Below, piece by piece: positions 24,901 through 39,900 of a stretch of DNA of 64,000 nt (position 1 is its first letter; each line of letters opens with the position of its first letter). The DNA is from Leptodactylus fallax (lineage: Eukaryota; Chordata; Amphibia; Anura; Leptodactylidae): NCBI GenBank assembly GCA_947044405.1, contig CAMRHE010000029.1:457001-521000 (forward strand), read 5' to 3'. The notes beneath the pieces were generated by a model that saw nothing but the letters and a program-made list of their open reading frames with translations, searched no databases and was not told the origin of the DNA. The position numbers were made by a program, and so were the translations under genes.

Positions 24901-27900
24901 TCACAAATTAAAAAATATAAATCCTCTGTTACGAATTATTATACACAACAGAGTTTCTAAACATTTTAAAATTGTGAAGAATTGAAAATGGTCATTTGTT
25001 GAATTTGCAGCATTAAGAGGACACATTTACTGAAATCAAACGCTATTTCAATCAAAAACATCTTAACAGTCCAAGTTACATGATAACATAGGAGCCCTTC
25101 TTTGATATCACCTCCACAATTCTTGTATCCATTGAACTTGTGAGTTTTTGGATAGTTTCTGCTTGAATTTCTTTGCAGAATGTCAGAATAGCCTCCCAGA
25201 GCTGCTGTTTTTAAGTGAACTGCCTCCCACCTTCATAGATCTTAGATCTTTTGATTGATTATACTTCAGAGGTTCTCGGTAGGGTTGAAGTCAGCAGAGG
25301 ATAGTGGCCACACTATGAGTTTCTCTCATTTTTTGCTGCACAAGATGGTGCATTGTCATGCTATGGAAGGCACGATTGTTCTTTTTGTACCGTGGGAGAA
25401 AGTGGTCAGTCAGAAACTCTACATACTTTGCAGAGGTCATTTTCACACCCTCAGAGACCCTAAAAAGCTACAGCTCTTTCCACATGATTCTGATCCAAAA
25501 CATGATTCCTCCTTGTTGACGTCACAGCCTTGTTGGGACATGGTGGCCATCCAATAAACTTACACTATTCCAAACATCTGGACCATCCAGGGTTGCTCGG
25601 CACTCATCAATAAACAAGACTGTTTCATAATTAGTCTTTACTTGTGTCTGGGTCCACTGCAACCGTTTCTGCTTTTGAGAACTGTTTAGGGGTGGCCATA
25701 TAGACGATTTATACACAACTGCAAGCCTCAGGAGGATCCTACACCTTGAGGTTTGTGAGACTCAAGAGGCACCAGCAGCTTCAAATGCTCGTTTGCTGCT
25801 TTGTAATGGTATTTTAGCATCTGCTCTCTTAATCCGATGAATTTGCCTGGCAGAAACCTTCCTCATTATGCCTTTATCTGCACAAACACATCTGTGCTCT
25901 GAATCAGCCACAGTTTTCTTCACAGTTTAGGGTGGGTTCACACTTGTGCCGGCACTCCTTCCGCTGCAAATCCAACCTAAATGTCAGAAAACTGGATACA
26001 GGTTGTCTTTTTTTTTTCGTTGGATACAAAGTCCTGCATGCCCGACTTTGTTTCCCGCGAAAAAAACTGGCTTTACGGCGCAGATGGTGTAAGCGCACAC
26101 CCGTGCATTGCTTTAAAAATCCATAGAATTGAATGGGTTTTTATGCAAAGCGTCGCAAACCTTTTCCTATCCAGTTTTCCAACATTTAGGTCGGATTCGC
26201 GGCGGATGGAGTGTCGGCGCAAGTGTGAACCCACCCTCAATGATCTCGCTTAAGTTTTTGTGAAATATCTGATATTTTCATACCTTGTCCAAGGCATTGT
26301 ACTATTTCACACTTTTTGGTAACTTTTCTTTCCCATATTGCTGGAAACCTGTGGCCTGCTGAACATTCTTCTTAAGTAGGATTCCTTTAATTAGATTCAC
26401 CAGGCAAACTAATTATCACAGGTGTTTGAGATTGATTTTACTGATCCAAAGATCCCTGAGACATTATACCATCCATGAGTTTTATTGAAAAACAAAAAAA
26501 TTTAATCTTTATGACACTTAAATCCGATTTTCATAATAATGTGGAACGCGGTGTACATATATAATGCTATAATAATCATGATTATTATCACTTGAAGGAC
26601 ACTTCAAAATTACATATTCCTTCTTAAATTGACTAAATGTGACTATTTTTATCTAATCTTTGAAATTGATGCATTCATTATTATACAAAAATGGAAATTG
26701 TACATAAAATAAAACCAGTTTACATATCCCATGAATGATCGCATGTGTCTTCTGTCACTCCATTTATTGCTTTCGTACCTTTGGTAAGTAGTTGAAGAGT
26801 GGACCGACCCACAACAAAACAACGAGCACCACGCTGCTGGTGAAGAAACCTGAAAGCTAAAAAATATATTATAAAAAAATTTATTAGATTTTTGTACAAA
26901 TAAATTAATGTATTTGTCTTTGCTATTCCATCCCCATTAATCACACATGGTCTAGTAACATTATATAGGCACTTTTTGTAGAACCTATGGCCATGTAGAC
27001 AGGGGCTCACAGGCACCAATGCAAAATCTCAGCTTGGGCCCCCTGCACAACTTCTACTCACAAGCAGCAGCCGCATCCCATCAGTACATTTTAGTAGCAT
27101 TTACATTTCCTTCTCTATCTATGACCTGACTGCCATGTAAACTTGTTAACAACATGTCTGTGCAAATAAGCATCCCATCATTCCCATCCCCTGTTCGTGC
27201 CCACACACAGTAATCCTCCCCTCTTTTGCTCCCTAGCCTCCTTCATTATAAACTGTTCACCAACTGCTAGTTTTTTTTTCTATTAAAGGTGTGATGAACA
27301 GACCCTCAGTTACATATCTGTCTTTGAAGTGTATCATTCCTGATAGTCGTACCTATTTTTAGGAATGCCGTATTTAAGTTGTGTGCATACCATAGCGAAT
27401 GGTCTCTCTAGCCAACCAGTTTTTATTACCCCCTCTACAGCAGATGCCATGGGAGAGGGAGGGCGAGTGACTCTCCCTAGCTCAACACCAGACACACATC
27501 TTTCTCTAGCTAGGAAACATCCCCCTTTTCTTAGGTCCTGAAGGGTGTGGAGAGAAGGGGGGCTGAGTGGGGAAGGTGGGGCTGGACACTTGGTTTATAC
27601 TCCAAGGAGAGGCGAGGCTCCTTTGTTTTCTGAGTCTGGCTAGCATGTAGGAGAGACATGCTTTTGTAACTTGCTGAAGAAAGGACCCTGAGGCCTACCA
27701 CATGGGCTCAGAGAAACTGACTACAAACCTGTGCTAGTATTTTTCTATTATTTCCCTTTTTATTTGCTTATTTACTTTTATCCATATTTTGCTTGGTAAT
27801 TGATATATATTTCTGTATATGTTAATGCTTAGTACTGACCCACTTGGGTTAATAAATATATAAAATTTAAAAAGCTTGTTTTGTATTATCCTATGACCCG

Positions 27901-30900
27901 GTCCGCTCATAGTGTGTGAGTGGGAGGTAAAGAAGGTTGATCGCAGGTGTGCCAAGCGGCTTGGCAAGGCGAGATCTTTCACAAAAGGATATTTTTTTTT
28001 CCTTTCTGAGAGTGGAAGACTGTGTATCATACATATTCACACTCTAGCACCAGAGGGAAAGGGTCATAAATTTACGACCCACAGAGAGTCAGCCATCAAA
28101 AGAAATCAAAAGGGAGAGAAAGAATTTGAGATTGACCTGTGTGGCTCCCTGCTTCTGAGCCCAGTTGCTGCGACCCCTATAGTGACACCAGTGTACGAAG
28201 GATCATTAAATGTATGTAGTGTTATCAAAATTTGGCCCATTGACCTATTAGGGCATATGGAATGCATATTGCAGGAGTGAAGAGGGAGACTATATTTATA
28301 CCCATTGTCAGGGTCTTGGAGGAGTGACCTTTGGTGATCACCGGTGAGCCTCATATTTAAAGGGGCTGTTTGTTGTAAGACAATTTTGTTAGGAAAAGAA
28401 AATACAGGTATACACCAACTACCCAAACTTTATCAATATCTTCTTTCCTTTGGGCTTGACTTTCACATATAAATAATTCCGTGTATAGAAAAATGATGGA
28501 GAACAAGTAGATGAACTCTTAGTGTATGTTTATTACATTAAGTAGATGGAAACAGAATCACATACATATTTTACCTATATAAGCCACTAGAAGTAAAATA
28601 TAGTAAATTGGAAACAATTGTGTCAACTGTAGGGAGGGCTAAACCTTGAGTGCTTCTTATTTACCATCATATTATGGAACAAAATATCAAGTGAACGTCA
28701 AGAACAAAGTTTTAAACCATCAATATCAAGTACAGTGGGGAAAAAAAAGTATTTAGTCAGACACCAATTGTGCAAGTTCTCCCACTTAAAAAGATGAGAG
28801 AGGCCTGTAATTGACATCATAGGTAGACCTCAACTATGAGAGACAAAATGAGAAAACAAATCCAGAAAATCACATTGTCTGATTTTTAAAGAATTTATTT
28901 GCAAATTATGGTGGAAAATAAGTATTTGGTCGCTAACAAAAGTTCATCTCAATACTTTGTTATATATCCTTTGTTGGCAATGACAGAGGTTAAACGTTTT
29001 CTGTAAGTCTTCACAAGGTTGGCACACACTGTTGCTGGTATGTTGGCCCATTCCCTTGAAATGCTTCTTACGACGCCACTCCTTCGTTGCCCTGGTGGTG
29101 TGCTTGGGATCATTGTCATGCTGAAAGACCCAGCCACGTTTCATCTTCAATGTCCTTGCTGATGGAAGGAAGTTTGCACTCAAATTCTCACGATACATGG
29201 CCCTAATCATTCTTCCATGTACACGGATCAGTCGTCCTGGTCCCTTTGCAGAGAAACAGCCCCAAAGCATGATGTTGCCACCCCCATGCTTCACAGTAGG
29301 TATGGTGTTCTTTGGATGCAACTCAGCATTCACTCTCCTCCAAACACGACGAGTTGTGTTTCTACCAAACAGTTCTACTTTGGTTTCATCTGACCATATG
29401 ACATTCTCCCGATACTCTTCTGGAACATCCAAATGCGCTCTAGCAAACTTCAGAGGGGCCCGGATATGTACTGGCTTAAGCAGGGGGACACGTCTGGCAC
29501 TGCAGGATCTGAGTCCCTGGCGGTGTAGTGTGTTACTGACGGTAGCCTTTGTTACGTTAGTCCCAGTTTTCTGCAGGTCATTCACTAGGTCCCCCCGTGT
29601 GGTTCTGGGATTTTTGCTCACCGTTCTTATGATCATTTTGACCCCACGGAGTGAGATCTTGCGTGGAGCCCCTGATTGAGGGAGATTATCAGTGGTCTTG
29701 TATGTCTTCCATTTTCTAATTATTGCTCCCACAGTTGATTTCTTCACACCAAGCTGCTTGCCTATTGCAGATTCAGTCTTCCCAGCCTGGTGCAGGTCTA
29801 CAATTTTGTTTCTGGTGTCCTTCCACAGCTCTTTGGTCTTCACCATAGTGGAGTTTGGAGTGTGACTGTTTGAGGTTGTGGACAGGTGTCTTTTATACTG
29901 ATAACAATGTCAAACAGGAGCCATTACTACAGGTAATGAGTGGAGGACAGAGGAGCCTCTTAAAGAAGAAGTTACAGGTCTGTGAGAGCCAGAAATCTTG
30001 CTTGTTTGTAGGTGACCAAATACTTATTTTCCACCATAATTTGCAAATAAATTCTTAAAAAATCAGACAATGTGATTTTCTTGATATGTTTTCTCATTTT
30101 GTCTCTCATAGTTGAGGTCTACCTATGATGTCAATTACAGGCCTCTCTCATCTTTTTAAAAGGGAAAACTTGCACAATCGGTGACTTACTAAATACTTTT
30201 TTTTTCCCCACTGTATACTATAAAAATAGAACATTATTTATCGTGTCTAGAAGAATCTAGCAAAAAACAGTTCCCCACTGTATCATATGATAATTTACAA
30301 GGATAATGCAAATGATGGGGACCTCAGGCTGGATGTTGATATACCTTATATGGGTATCTACTGTATTGCCCAAATGTGTGTTAGGAGCCTTTCTGTGGGG
30401 TGACATTTATTAACTGATGCTTGGACTAGCTACTTTACTGTAATATCTATGTCATCCAACTAATTGCATTTAATAATTAATTGAAAATTATTTACATTTA
30501 TAGATCTGTGCTGTATGAAATCCTATTATAATGTGAGCCCATAGCGGCTGTGTGTGCAAAATTACACAGGCCATGCAGATTTTGTTCCTTGTACATTGGC
30601 AAAAAGAGAACTAAGTGGCTGATTCAGCATGGCTTGTCATTAAAAATTCACAATTGTTTCTGCAATAATTTTGTGCAGTTTGTATTTTTAAACCTGTGCC
30701 CCACATGCAACTTTCCTCAAAGGAGGTGTGGTATGGCATGATGGGGGGAGGGTGTGCCATAAATGTCTAAAATGGTAATACCCCTTTAAATTAGTAAAAC
30801 TAATGCTAATAATTCAACACCAGGCAGTAAGTGTGAAATGTTAAGGAAATCAATGGCAGCTTGTCATGATATACATACTGTATGTGGCAGGCACGAGCAC

Positions 30901-33900
30901 CTTTCTTACTGAATTACATAAATGATACAGAGAGAGGAGTTGTATATACTAATACAAAATGCATACATACAAATACATATAGCATTACCTGGGTATGACC
31001 TCCAGCACTTTCAAGAATATTTGTTGTAGCCAAAGTAGCAGAGCTGGGAAAGCAGTGAAATAAGGAAGAGACCATGTTGGATATTCCATGAGCCAACAGC
31101 TCCTAAAAACAAAAAATATGCAGCTAAATCTACAATATTAGGGGGTCTACTATAAAGCCCTCGTCCAATGAGCAAAACCCTCTTTATGCAAACATTGAAA
31201 GATCAAACATTAATTGGCAAGATGTGAAGAGCAAGGACACACTAAGTCCTTAATAGTAAGAGCTCTCAGATTTAGATATTAGAATATGAGCACAGTCTGG
31301 GCGACCTCATGTAGGATATCCGTATGGCACATGTTGAAGATAAGACTAGAAATTACAGTAGATAATAGAAATATTTCACCAATTCCAATTGCTAGTCATT
31401 TTATCATATCACTACTAAGCACATCAGGACTTGTGTACATGAAAACCTTCATAGACATGAATACTTAAAGTTATAAAAGCTATGAAATCAGTTTATAAAA
31501 AGAAGTAGACCAAGTCTAACCTGGTTGGGATCAATGCTATATCTGTGTTTTTCTGCATAGATCATAGCAAGTGAGACAGACACAGCATAACCTACAAATG
31601 TGATGGCGACAGTGTCTCCAATTACATTAGGAATAACATCCAGTGCAGGGAGCTTGGGGGCTGGAAAACTGTAAAAAAAGTAAAACACTTCTGTCAATAT
31701 ATTAAAAAAAACTATCGCTCATATAAATCATAAAAAATAGGTAAGAAAATGTTACATAGTTGATAAGGTTGAAAAAAAGATGCATGTCCATCAAGTCTAA
31801 CATATAATCCGACAGCATTGATCCAGAGTGAGGCAAAAATACCTGTGAGGCGGATGTCGATTATCTCATATTAGGTGAAAAATTCCTTTCTGACTCCAAA
31901 TATGGCAATCAGAATAAATCCTTGGAAATATCTCTCATCTACAAAAATCCAATCCCCATAAGATTAATTAAAACCCTCAATGTCATTTGTTATTAGATAA
32001 GAACCTAGTCCTTTTATAAATACTAATATGGCATCAGCCATTACAATGTCTTGGGGTAGGACACCGTATAGTTAGACTTCTCTAACTGTAAAGAACCTTT
32101 TCCTATATAGATATCTTAACCATCTTAATGTGATGATCATTTCACATTGCTATCATCTGCTTAGAAGATCTGTTTTAGTGGATAAACTAGGGATACTATG
32201 TCTCCTTAAGGAGTTGTTACCTGCCATTGTACAGGGACTTATTAAACCATGCATGCCCTAATGAGATTTTTGGGAAAGGAATATGCAAATAAGCCCTCCT
32301 TGGTGGAAAAGGGGTACTTGCTCTGGTGCCACATTTTGTAAAGTAGCTCCATATAAATCAATGTCTGGTTTTCCTGAAACCTAGTGGAAATTCCTAGACC
32401 AGTGATGGCGAACTTTTTTGAGACCGAGTGCCCAAACTGCAACCCAAAACCCACTAATTAATCATAAAGTGCCAACATGGCAATTTAACCTTAATACTGT
32501 GCGGATGCACAATTGCGGACAATTACGGACCTGCAAAATACGTTGTGCGAATGGGGCAGAGTTTTCAATGATACAAACAACTTTGTACTGAAAGGTAGAA
32601 GTTTGCTTTTGGTACTTTTGAACAATTAATGTTCACTATTTACATTGCACAGGATCTGTTTTATAGTGACCGTGCAATGTTATTATAGCCTGTAATAATA
32701 TCACATGTCTGCTATAAAACAGATCATGTGTGATATAAATAGTGAAGGGCTCCACACAGTACAATCTGCTCCAAAGTGGCCCCCACACAGTGCAATTTGC
32801 TCCACAGCGATCGTCACACAGTACAATCTGATGCAAAGTGGCCCCCACACAGTATAATCCACAGATGGGTGCCCACAGAGAGGGCTTTGAGTGCCACCTC
32901 TGGCACGTGTGCCATAGGTTCACTACCACGGTCCTAGACTATGTAACCAGGCATAGAGCTATAGGGAGCTACCTTCCAAAAGGTGACGCTAGAGAAAGTT
33001 TCCCTTTTCCACTAAGAAGGACTTACTTGCATATTCCTTTCCCAGCAGATACATTACAAACAGATGCAAATGATGGGCAGTGTTGCATTCTTTGCACATA
33101 GACTTCAATGTTGAAAGGAGCCTGTTACCAGAACACAGCATATCAACCCAGCCCCCCAAAGAGATAGGTAAGGATCGCCTGAATCAAACAGTGTTTTCCC
33201 CTTGTGAATTGGTGTCTCTGTTGCCAAATTATTGCTGTTTTTGTCATTATGCGAATTAGTTCTTTGGAGCAATGAGGGGATTGACATTGCTTCATAGATG
33301 TAAGTGGCAACACCCTCATTGCTCTAAAGAGCTAATTTGCATATTGACAAAAACAGTGATATGTTGGCAATAGAGGCAATGGTGACCTTAACCTTCAAAA
33401 AAAAATAAAAAACTAAGCAGATGGTAGAAAGGTAATGTGAACCTAGTCTTAACCAGATCACCTCCAAGGAGACTTTTTCCAAGCTGAACAGCTCAGTTTT
33501 TCAAGCCTTTCATTATAAGTGAGACCTTCTATCCCATTTAATAATCTAGCTGACCACCTTTGAACCAGCTCTAGCATTTCTATATCCTTTGTATAATGTG
33601 GAGCCCAAAACTAAATCCACTAGTCGAGATGTGGGCTTACAAGGGATAGAGGGGTTATATGACATTGGGTGTTATATGTCGTATCCATGGTTTTTAATCA
33701 TTCTTTTTACATACTCTAAAATATTATTTGCTTTTGCATCTACTTGACATTCAGTACTGCTGTTTAGCTTACATAAAGCGTATATGCAGTAATACTATTA
33801 CTGTGGTCTGCATTACTTACTTTACATCTATCAACATTAACATTCATCTGCCATGTTATTACCCATGTTGTCAACCTATCCAGGTCTTTCTAATATTTCA

Positions 33901-36900
33901 CAATCCAACTGATTTTACTTTACTATGTGACACAATTATACTATTCCAGCTCATGTACAATGACTGGATTCTAATTAATAATAAATTGGAATTATTTTGC
34001 TTCTATAAATGTTATAGGCTAAAACTATGCAATAGATGAAATTCCAGATAGCAGAATATAGCACAATATAAATATACAATAATGGGTATTACCCTGCTGG
34101 TATACTTCCAACTATTTGTACATTATATCGATTATCCAGAGAAGAAGCAAAAGTTATTCCAGTAGCTACAAGAACCTGCAATAAAAAGAAAAATATAAAG
34201 TTGCTGAAAACTGAACATTAAGAAAATTTAGATCATTATTGTTATTATATTATTATTATGAATCATGGGGGTTTAATGCTACCGTAAGTTAGTATTAAGG
34301 TATATTTTGGGTAACTCATTTCCATGAATTAGTAATAGAGTCCTATAACACTTCCATTACAAATTCCCCCCTTACAGGTAAGTCTGCTTACTTGTTGTGG
34401 AGGTCAGACAACCATTTTCATGGAAAGTATTATCAGCAAATAGTTACATTAATTGTTGTAAGTAGTTACTAGCAGATCCCGTGTATACTGGACATGCTAT
34501 ATAAACCTCCACTATCACTACCCTAAAAATTGGTACAAGTATGTCAACTGGTTAACCAAAAAATTACTTTAAGAACCGTAAATCAACAGAAAATATTTTA
34601 CAGGTCAATTTATCACAGCAGTAAAACACTGGCAGCTTCAAATATGTTATAGTCCAACAAAATGCAAGAATTTCCTGCACTGGGCCCGTTCACTGACAAA
34701 GTAATAGGGGGCATAACTAAAGGCTCACAAGCTAAACATCAGCCGTGTCCCGTCTGTACATTTTAGACCGTTCTGTTATCTATCTAGGCCCAGAGCGCCA
34801 TGAAGACTTGTTCATAATATGCCTGTGCCCACAAGATTCCCATCATTCCCATCTATAAGTAATCCCCTCACAGTATCTTCTGTTTTGTGCCAGACATCAA
34901 AGGAAATCAGAAAGGAAATGAAAGAAGTTTAATCAGCCATAGTGTGGTGATGGTGATCCTTAGGTCCCCTGGGCTTATGAGCCACAGTTAGGGTGGGTTC
35001 ACACTTGCGGTGGCACTCCGTACACCGCGAATCCGACCTAAATGTCAGAAAATTGGATAGGGAAAGGTTTGCGACGCTTTTCTTAAAACCCCATTCACTT
35101 GAATGGGTTTTTAAAGCAATGCGTGGGTGTGCGCTTACACCCTCTGCGCTGCAAAGCCGTTTTTTTTCGCTGGAAACAAAGTCGGACATTGAGGACTTTG
35201 TGTCCGACGAAAAAAAACGGCTTCATGGCGCAGAGGGTGTAGCAAGCCACACCCGCGCATTGCTTTAAAAACCCTTTCAAGTGAATGGAGTTTTAAGCAA
35301 AGCGTCGCAAACCTTTCCCTATCCAGTTTTCTGACATTTCGGTCGGATTCACAGCGGACGGAGTGCTGCCGCAAGTGTGAACCCACCCTTACAGCTATGA
35401 CTCCTGCAACCAATATAGTTATGTCAGTATCCCTAAACCTCCACCAGAAGATATCAACATCTGAGCTAACTTTCAAGAGAAATAATTTGCTGATAGACAT
35501 AACTGATGACATGTTCAGTATGTACAATGATAACAGCCAAATCTACTATACAGTTAAGAATGGTCTTGAACATGTTCTGTATAGATGGATTCATTAATTA
35601 GTATAGATGGATGAATTATTTCTTCTGAGAAGCCAAAGGAACCCTAGTATAACACATTGTGTACTGATGGCACAATGGGTTTTGTGGCTAAAGTAGTCTG
35701 TCTACATTACACCTTAAGACATAGGTATGCTTTTGCTCCTATTAAAGGCCCCTACAGAATGCCATTATTGGTTTGGGATACATTTTGGACCAGATAGATT
35801 TTCCTTAATGTCAGCTCTCTTTTACTACTGGCCCAGTCTATGAAGTTTTGGAACTTCTTGGAACGCCTCTAAATACAGATGTCGTTCATATGATTTACCA
35901 ATTGACCCATGTACAATCTCTATTTTTTGCTACCATTTGCATGTTCAGGCTTTTAAAAAAACTTACTATAATGATCTCCCCTGGTATTGGTGTCCGCAGC
36001 TTTGTTCGGAATCGAACATTAAGTTCTTTGATGGGTATCAGCACAGCTAGGCAGAGCAGTGATATAGTCAACTCTGCAACATTCGTCATATGGGCAGCTG
36101 TAAAAACTGATGTCAGGGTCTAAAAATCACAGAAAGGTGAGTTTAACAAGACCTTATAGAGCCAGTTAATGCAGTAACGTTTTGCAAATCATCCTTGATT
36201 TTTTTGTTTTTAAGCTAAATAACCAAATAATTATTGTATATTTCGTGTTTTAATAAGAAAAATTTCAATAAAGGTATGAATGTGCTCGAATCCTGAAAGC
36301 TCTCCCCAGTCAATATATAAATGTATATAAAATTGTGCTGAACTATAGTTGTTCTTCCCTATGTTGGGAGTTGGAAGGGTCTTCACAGTCTGACCCTACT
36401 ACAGTAGTCTCAAGCATGATTCTGATTCAATATAGTTATTGAGCTTCAATGAGTGCTAACTGCATGATAGAACTGATAAATTGAATGGAGACTTCACCAA
36501 CTCCCAGTGTATGAGCTATAAAGCAGCTCTGACCTCAGGCCTAGGTGCCCCTTTCTGCAAGACCACCTCACTACACTCCCCATACCTCACTGTTTGTCAC
36601 TTTTGTCCCTAATCGATGCTGTCCTGCTTGTGCTTTTGGCATTTCAGTTGTTTTAGGCTGTATTTTATTTATGTTTGCAACATTATTCATGAAGCAATCT
36701 ATGGAAGTGTATTGGCTCACCTTGAAAATGGCAAAGGATCCAGTAGGACGTGGGAGTGGAAGTCCCATCATGTTCTGTATCTGAGAAACGGTGACATGAA
36801 AAGCAGCAGCATTTGTGAAAGCTTTGACTATTGGCTCAGACAAGTATGTGGATAAGAAGCCTAGCTGTAGGACAAACATGATGATCTGGAGAGAACAGAA

Positions 36901-39900
36901 CACAATTATTCTAAACGTGCCATTTTTTGTGTTATTCCAGTATAGCTTTGTACATATTTCTTTGGTATTTGTTGCTTAAAGGGAGTCTATCATTCGCAAA
37001 ACCACTTTTAAGCTAATGGCTCATTTACATACATGAAGAAACAAATTATCTTGGAATTGGCTGGGAGAAGAAAACAAGGATAGGTAGGAGAAGAATGGCC
37101 TTTTTAAAGGCCATACCAAGGTGCCATTAGCTTAAAAGTGGTTTTGCGAATGATAGACTCCCTTTAAAGAGAACTTGTTTGCTCTCTTGACATGTTTTAG
37201 TGAATGTTTCTATTGGTCATGAAATTACAGTTCTGGAGCATCTTTTGGTAAATGCACTCTGTCACTAGAACCCAACATATTAACCAAGATTCGCAGATAG
37301 ATAGGTTAAGGTCATCTAACTCAAACATAGTTTTTCCTTGTGAATTGGTGCCTCTGTCGCCGATATATCACTCTTTTGGTCAAAATGAAAATAAGCTCTT
37401 TGGAACATTGAGGGTGTTGCCATTGCTCCAAAGAGGTAAGTAGCAATGCCGTTGTTGCTCCAAAGAACTAATTTGCTTATTGGGTTGATATTCTAGCTTC
37501 TAGAGACAGACCCTCCTTTAAAAATGTGCCATTCCTTTGTTGCTCCACTTAGAAATGTATGAATAAATTGACAACTGTGTTTTACCTTACCAAAGTGGTA
37601 TGTCCCTATAGTCTGATGATCTGATACTGCTGGAACTGATTGGACTATGTCAGACTGTGAGGACACTCCCAACTGGTAACGCCCAGGTGTCAATTTAATT
37701 ATAAATTTCTAGGAGGAACAACAAAGCACAAAGTTTTGAGAGAACCTCCAGAATTGTTATATTGTGGGGAATAGTAATTTACTAAAACAGACATGTTAGA
37801 AACCTGATAGACCTTCTTTAAAGAATTAATATTTTCAGATATTATAAATTTGTTTAGAATTATTTTTTTATTAGATGACACATGATATATGTTACTTACC
37901 TCATACATTATATTACGGAAAATTGAGAACTGGAAATAACTAAAGTATATTTAAGTACCGTACTGTATATAGAAATGACAAGTCAGCTGGTAATAGTAAA
38001 TTTACCATTATAAGTCCCATTAGGAAGGCAATAGCAGCGGCCATCCCTATTCTCTGTGCATATATTTCAGATTGCTCCTCACTGGTAAGGTTTCTGTTCA
38101 ATGGGTTCTCAAATAGATGTTGATCAATGATTGAGCCAGTCATAAGACTTAGCACAGCAAAGGTACCTGTAGGGCGACAATGGAAAGCATACATTTAAGA
38201 TGAGGCTTGATAGTTGTAGAACATTCACCTGTCTTTTACTATATATGAAGAGTTTATACGGTTATCTTGCCTGATTTCTCACCAGCCCAAGCTTTCAATG
38301 ACACTCAAATTGTAAAGGAATATTACAAGTGACAAGTGAAAAATGAGAAATTAAAGTTATCTGTCATGTATACATATTATTGTATATATAATGAAAAATT
38401 ATACAATTTTCCAATATACTTTCTGTATTCATGCCTCGCCGTTTTCTAGATCTCTGCTTGCTGTTATTCATTCTGTTTATTTCCAGTGGCTAAAAATCAG
38501 TCCATGGTCATGTGATATACCGTCCATGGTCACGTGATGGACACACGGGTGCACAGGTGTGTTTGTCACATGACCATGGGTTGTACATCACATGGACCGT
38601 ATATTACATGACCATGGACTGATTTTTATCCACTGGAAGTAATGAGAATGAATGACAGAGCAGAGATCTAGAAAATGGTGAGAAAACTGTATCACTTTTT
38701 CTGTCACCGTTTTAGCTTTTACAGAATCTCTGAGATATAATTTTAATGTGATTGAACACTTTGAGCAGATGTATTTCAGGATTATTTCTTTTGTTTTTAG
38801 GTACCAGTAGTACTAGAAATTTGGACAGGCAGCAATTGCAGATTGAGACATTTAATACTAATGCGAGCTACCCACACGTATAACTTTAAAACCTTCAGGC
38901 TGAAGCCCCACATTGCAAAAATGCTTAGTTTTACAGTACCTGCAAAGTGGATAGGATTCTGACTAATCCCATCCATACATCGCAGAAAAAAAAATCTGCA
39001 GCGGAAAAGTTGTGTTTTCGTAGCATGTCAATTATACCTGTGGAAACGCTTGTGTTTTCCCTATAGGTATAATAGAGGCAGAAAGTCAGCAGAAGAAAAC
39101 TGTGCAAAAATACTGCGGAAGAAAATGTGATTTTGCCTTAAAAAGTGATTTTGCTTTGGAAATAATCAGTAAAAAAATTGAAAATATAAATGACACAAAA
39201 AAACCCTAAATGAAACAAGTAAAGCAGTGCGGCTTATCTGGGCTGCTGCTGAGATTCTTATGGTGAACTGTTGTGGGATATTTACAGTATGTTATAAAGA
39301 AAGAACCATCCATTATATTGAAATCATACAGAACAGATTTCTTTCCAGTGCTCTCACCAGTAGAAACATGATGACCAGTCCCAAGTAGCATGTAGAGTAA
39401 AACAGGAAAGAAAGATGTATAGAGTCCATACACTGGAGCAACTGAAGTCAGCAGGGCAAAGGCCATTCCTAGGAGAAATGCATTCAACAGGTTTCATTAT
39501 GGTCAAGATAGGTTTGGCCCTACTATTAATACAGAACATCTTGTAGTATCTTGAAGATAAATCTGTAATATTTGCCATGTATTAAGAAGTAAGTGTGGAT
39601 ATTCTAGCCAAGATATTAAGCTACACATACATATCGCTACATGCAAATATTACCTGACACTCTTTCACAAATTCCTAAAATTGCTGGCTACTTTGGTTAT
39701 CTCCTGGGTTTCTGTCAGTAGCCCACTGACTGGCTCTTGCCTTGAACTGGGGTCTTTTAGCTCTGTGAGCCAAGGATATGTATTAATATTGTGACAGGCC
39801 CCAAGTAGCAGAAATATACTGCTAGATGATGATTGGGGCCCCTGCAGTGTGATTGAGTAGAAGGGGCCCAGGATGGATTATCTGTTGACCTGACTCTGCA

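Larger units (their letters stand above)
24760..26553 (-). mobile_element. Older Tc1-like transposon
   Basis: Termini CACTACGTTCCAAATTATTA and its inverse (AATAATGTGGAACGCGGTG), TA on both sides (24758..24759, 26554..26555). A different family from the four copies above, far more decayed. It lies in the intron between exons 9 and 10, and a Harbinger-like MITE (25930..26236) is inserted in it. Confidence 0.8.
31745..33990. repeat. Ancient dispersed repeat with nested insertions
   Basis: The left part (TCCATCAAGTCTAACATATA, GATCCAGAGTGAGGCAAAAA) is homologous to 59393..59640, and both match a repeat I recall as common in frog genomes; 33470..33990 reads as a further segment of it. A hAT-type element (32400..32931) and another dispersed repeat (33105..33420, shared with 37250..37500) lie inside. 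It fills most of the intron between exons 6 and 7. Confidence 0.55.

Noticed and set aside
27288..28381. Possible solo LTR (AATAAA near 27850, TG start)
   Set aside because: No second copy in the window, no target duplication and no certain end could be found.
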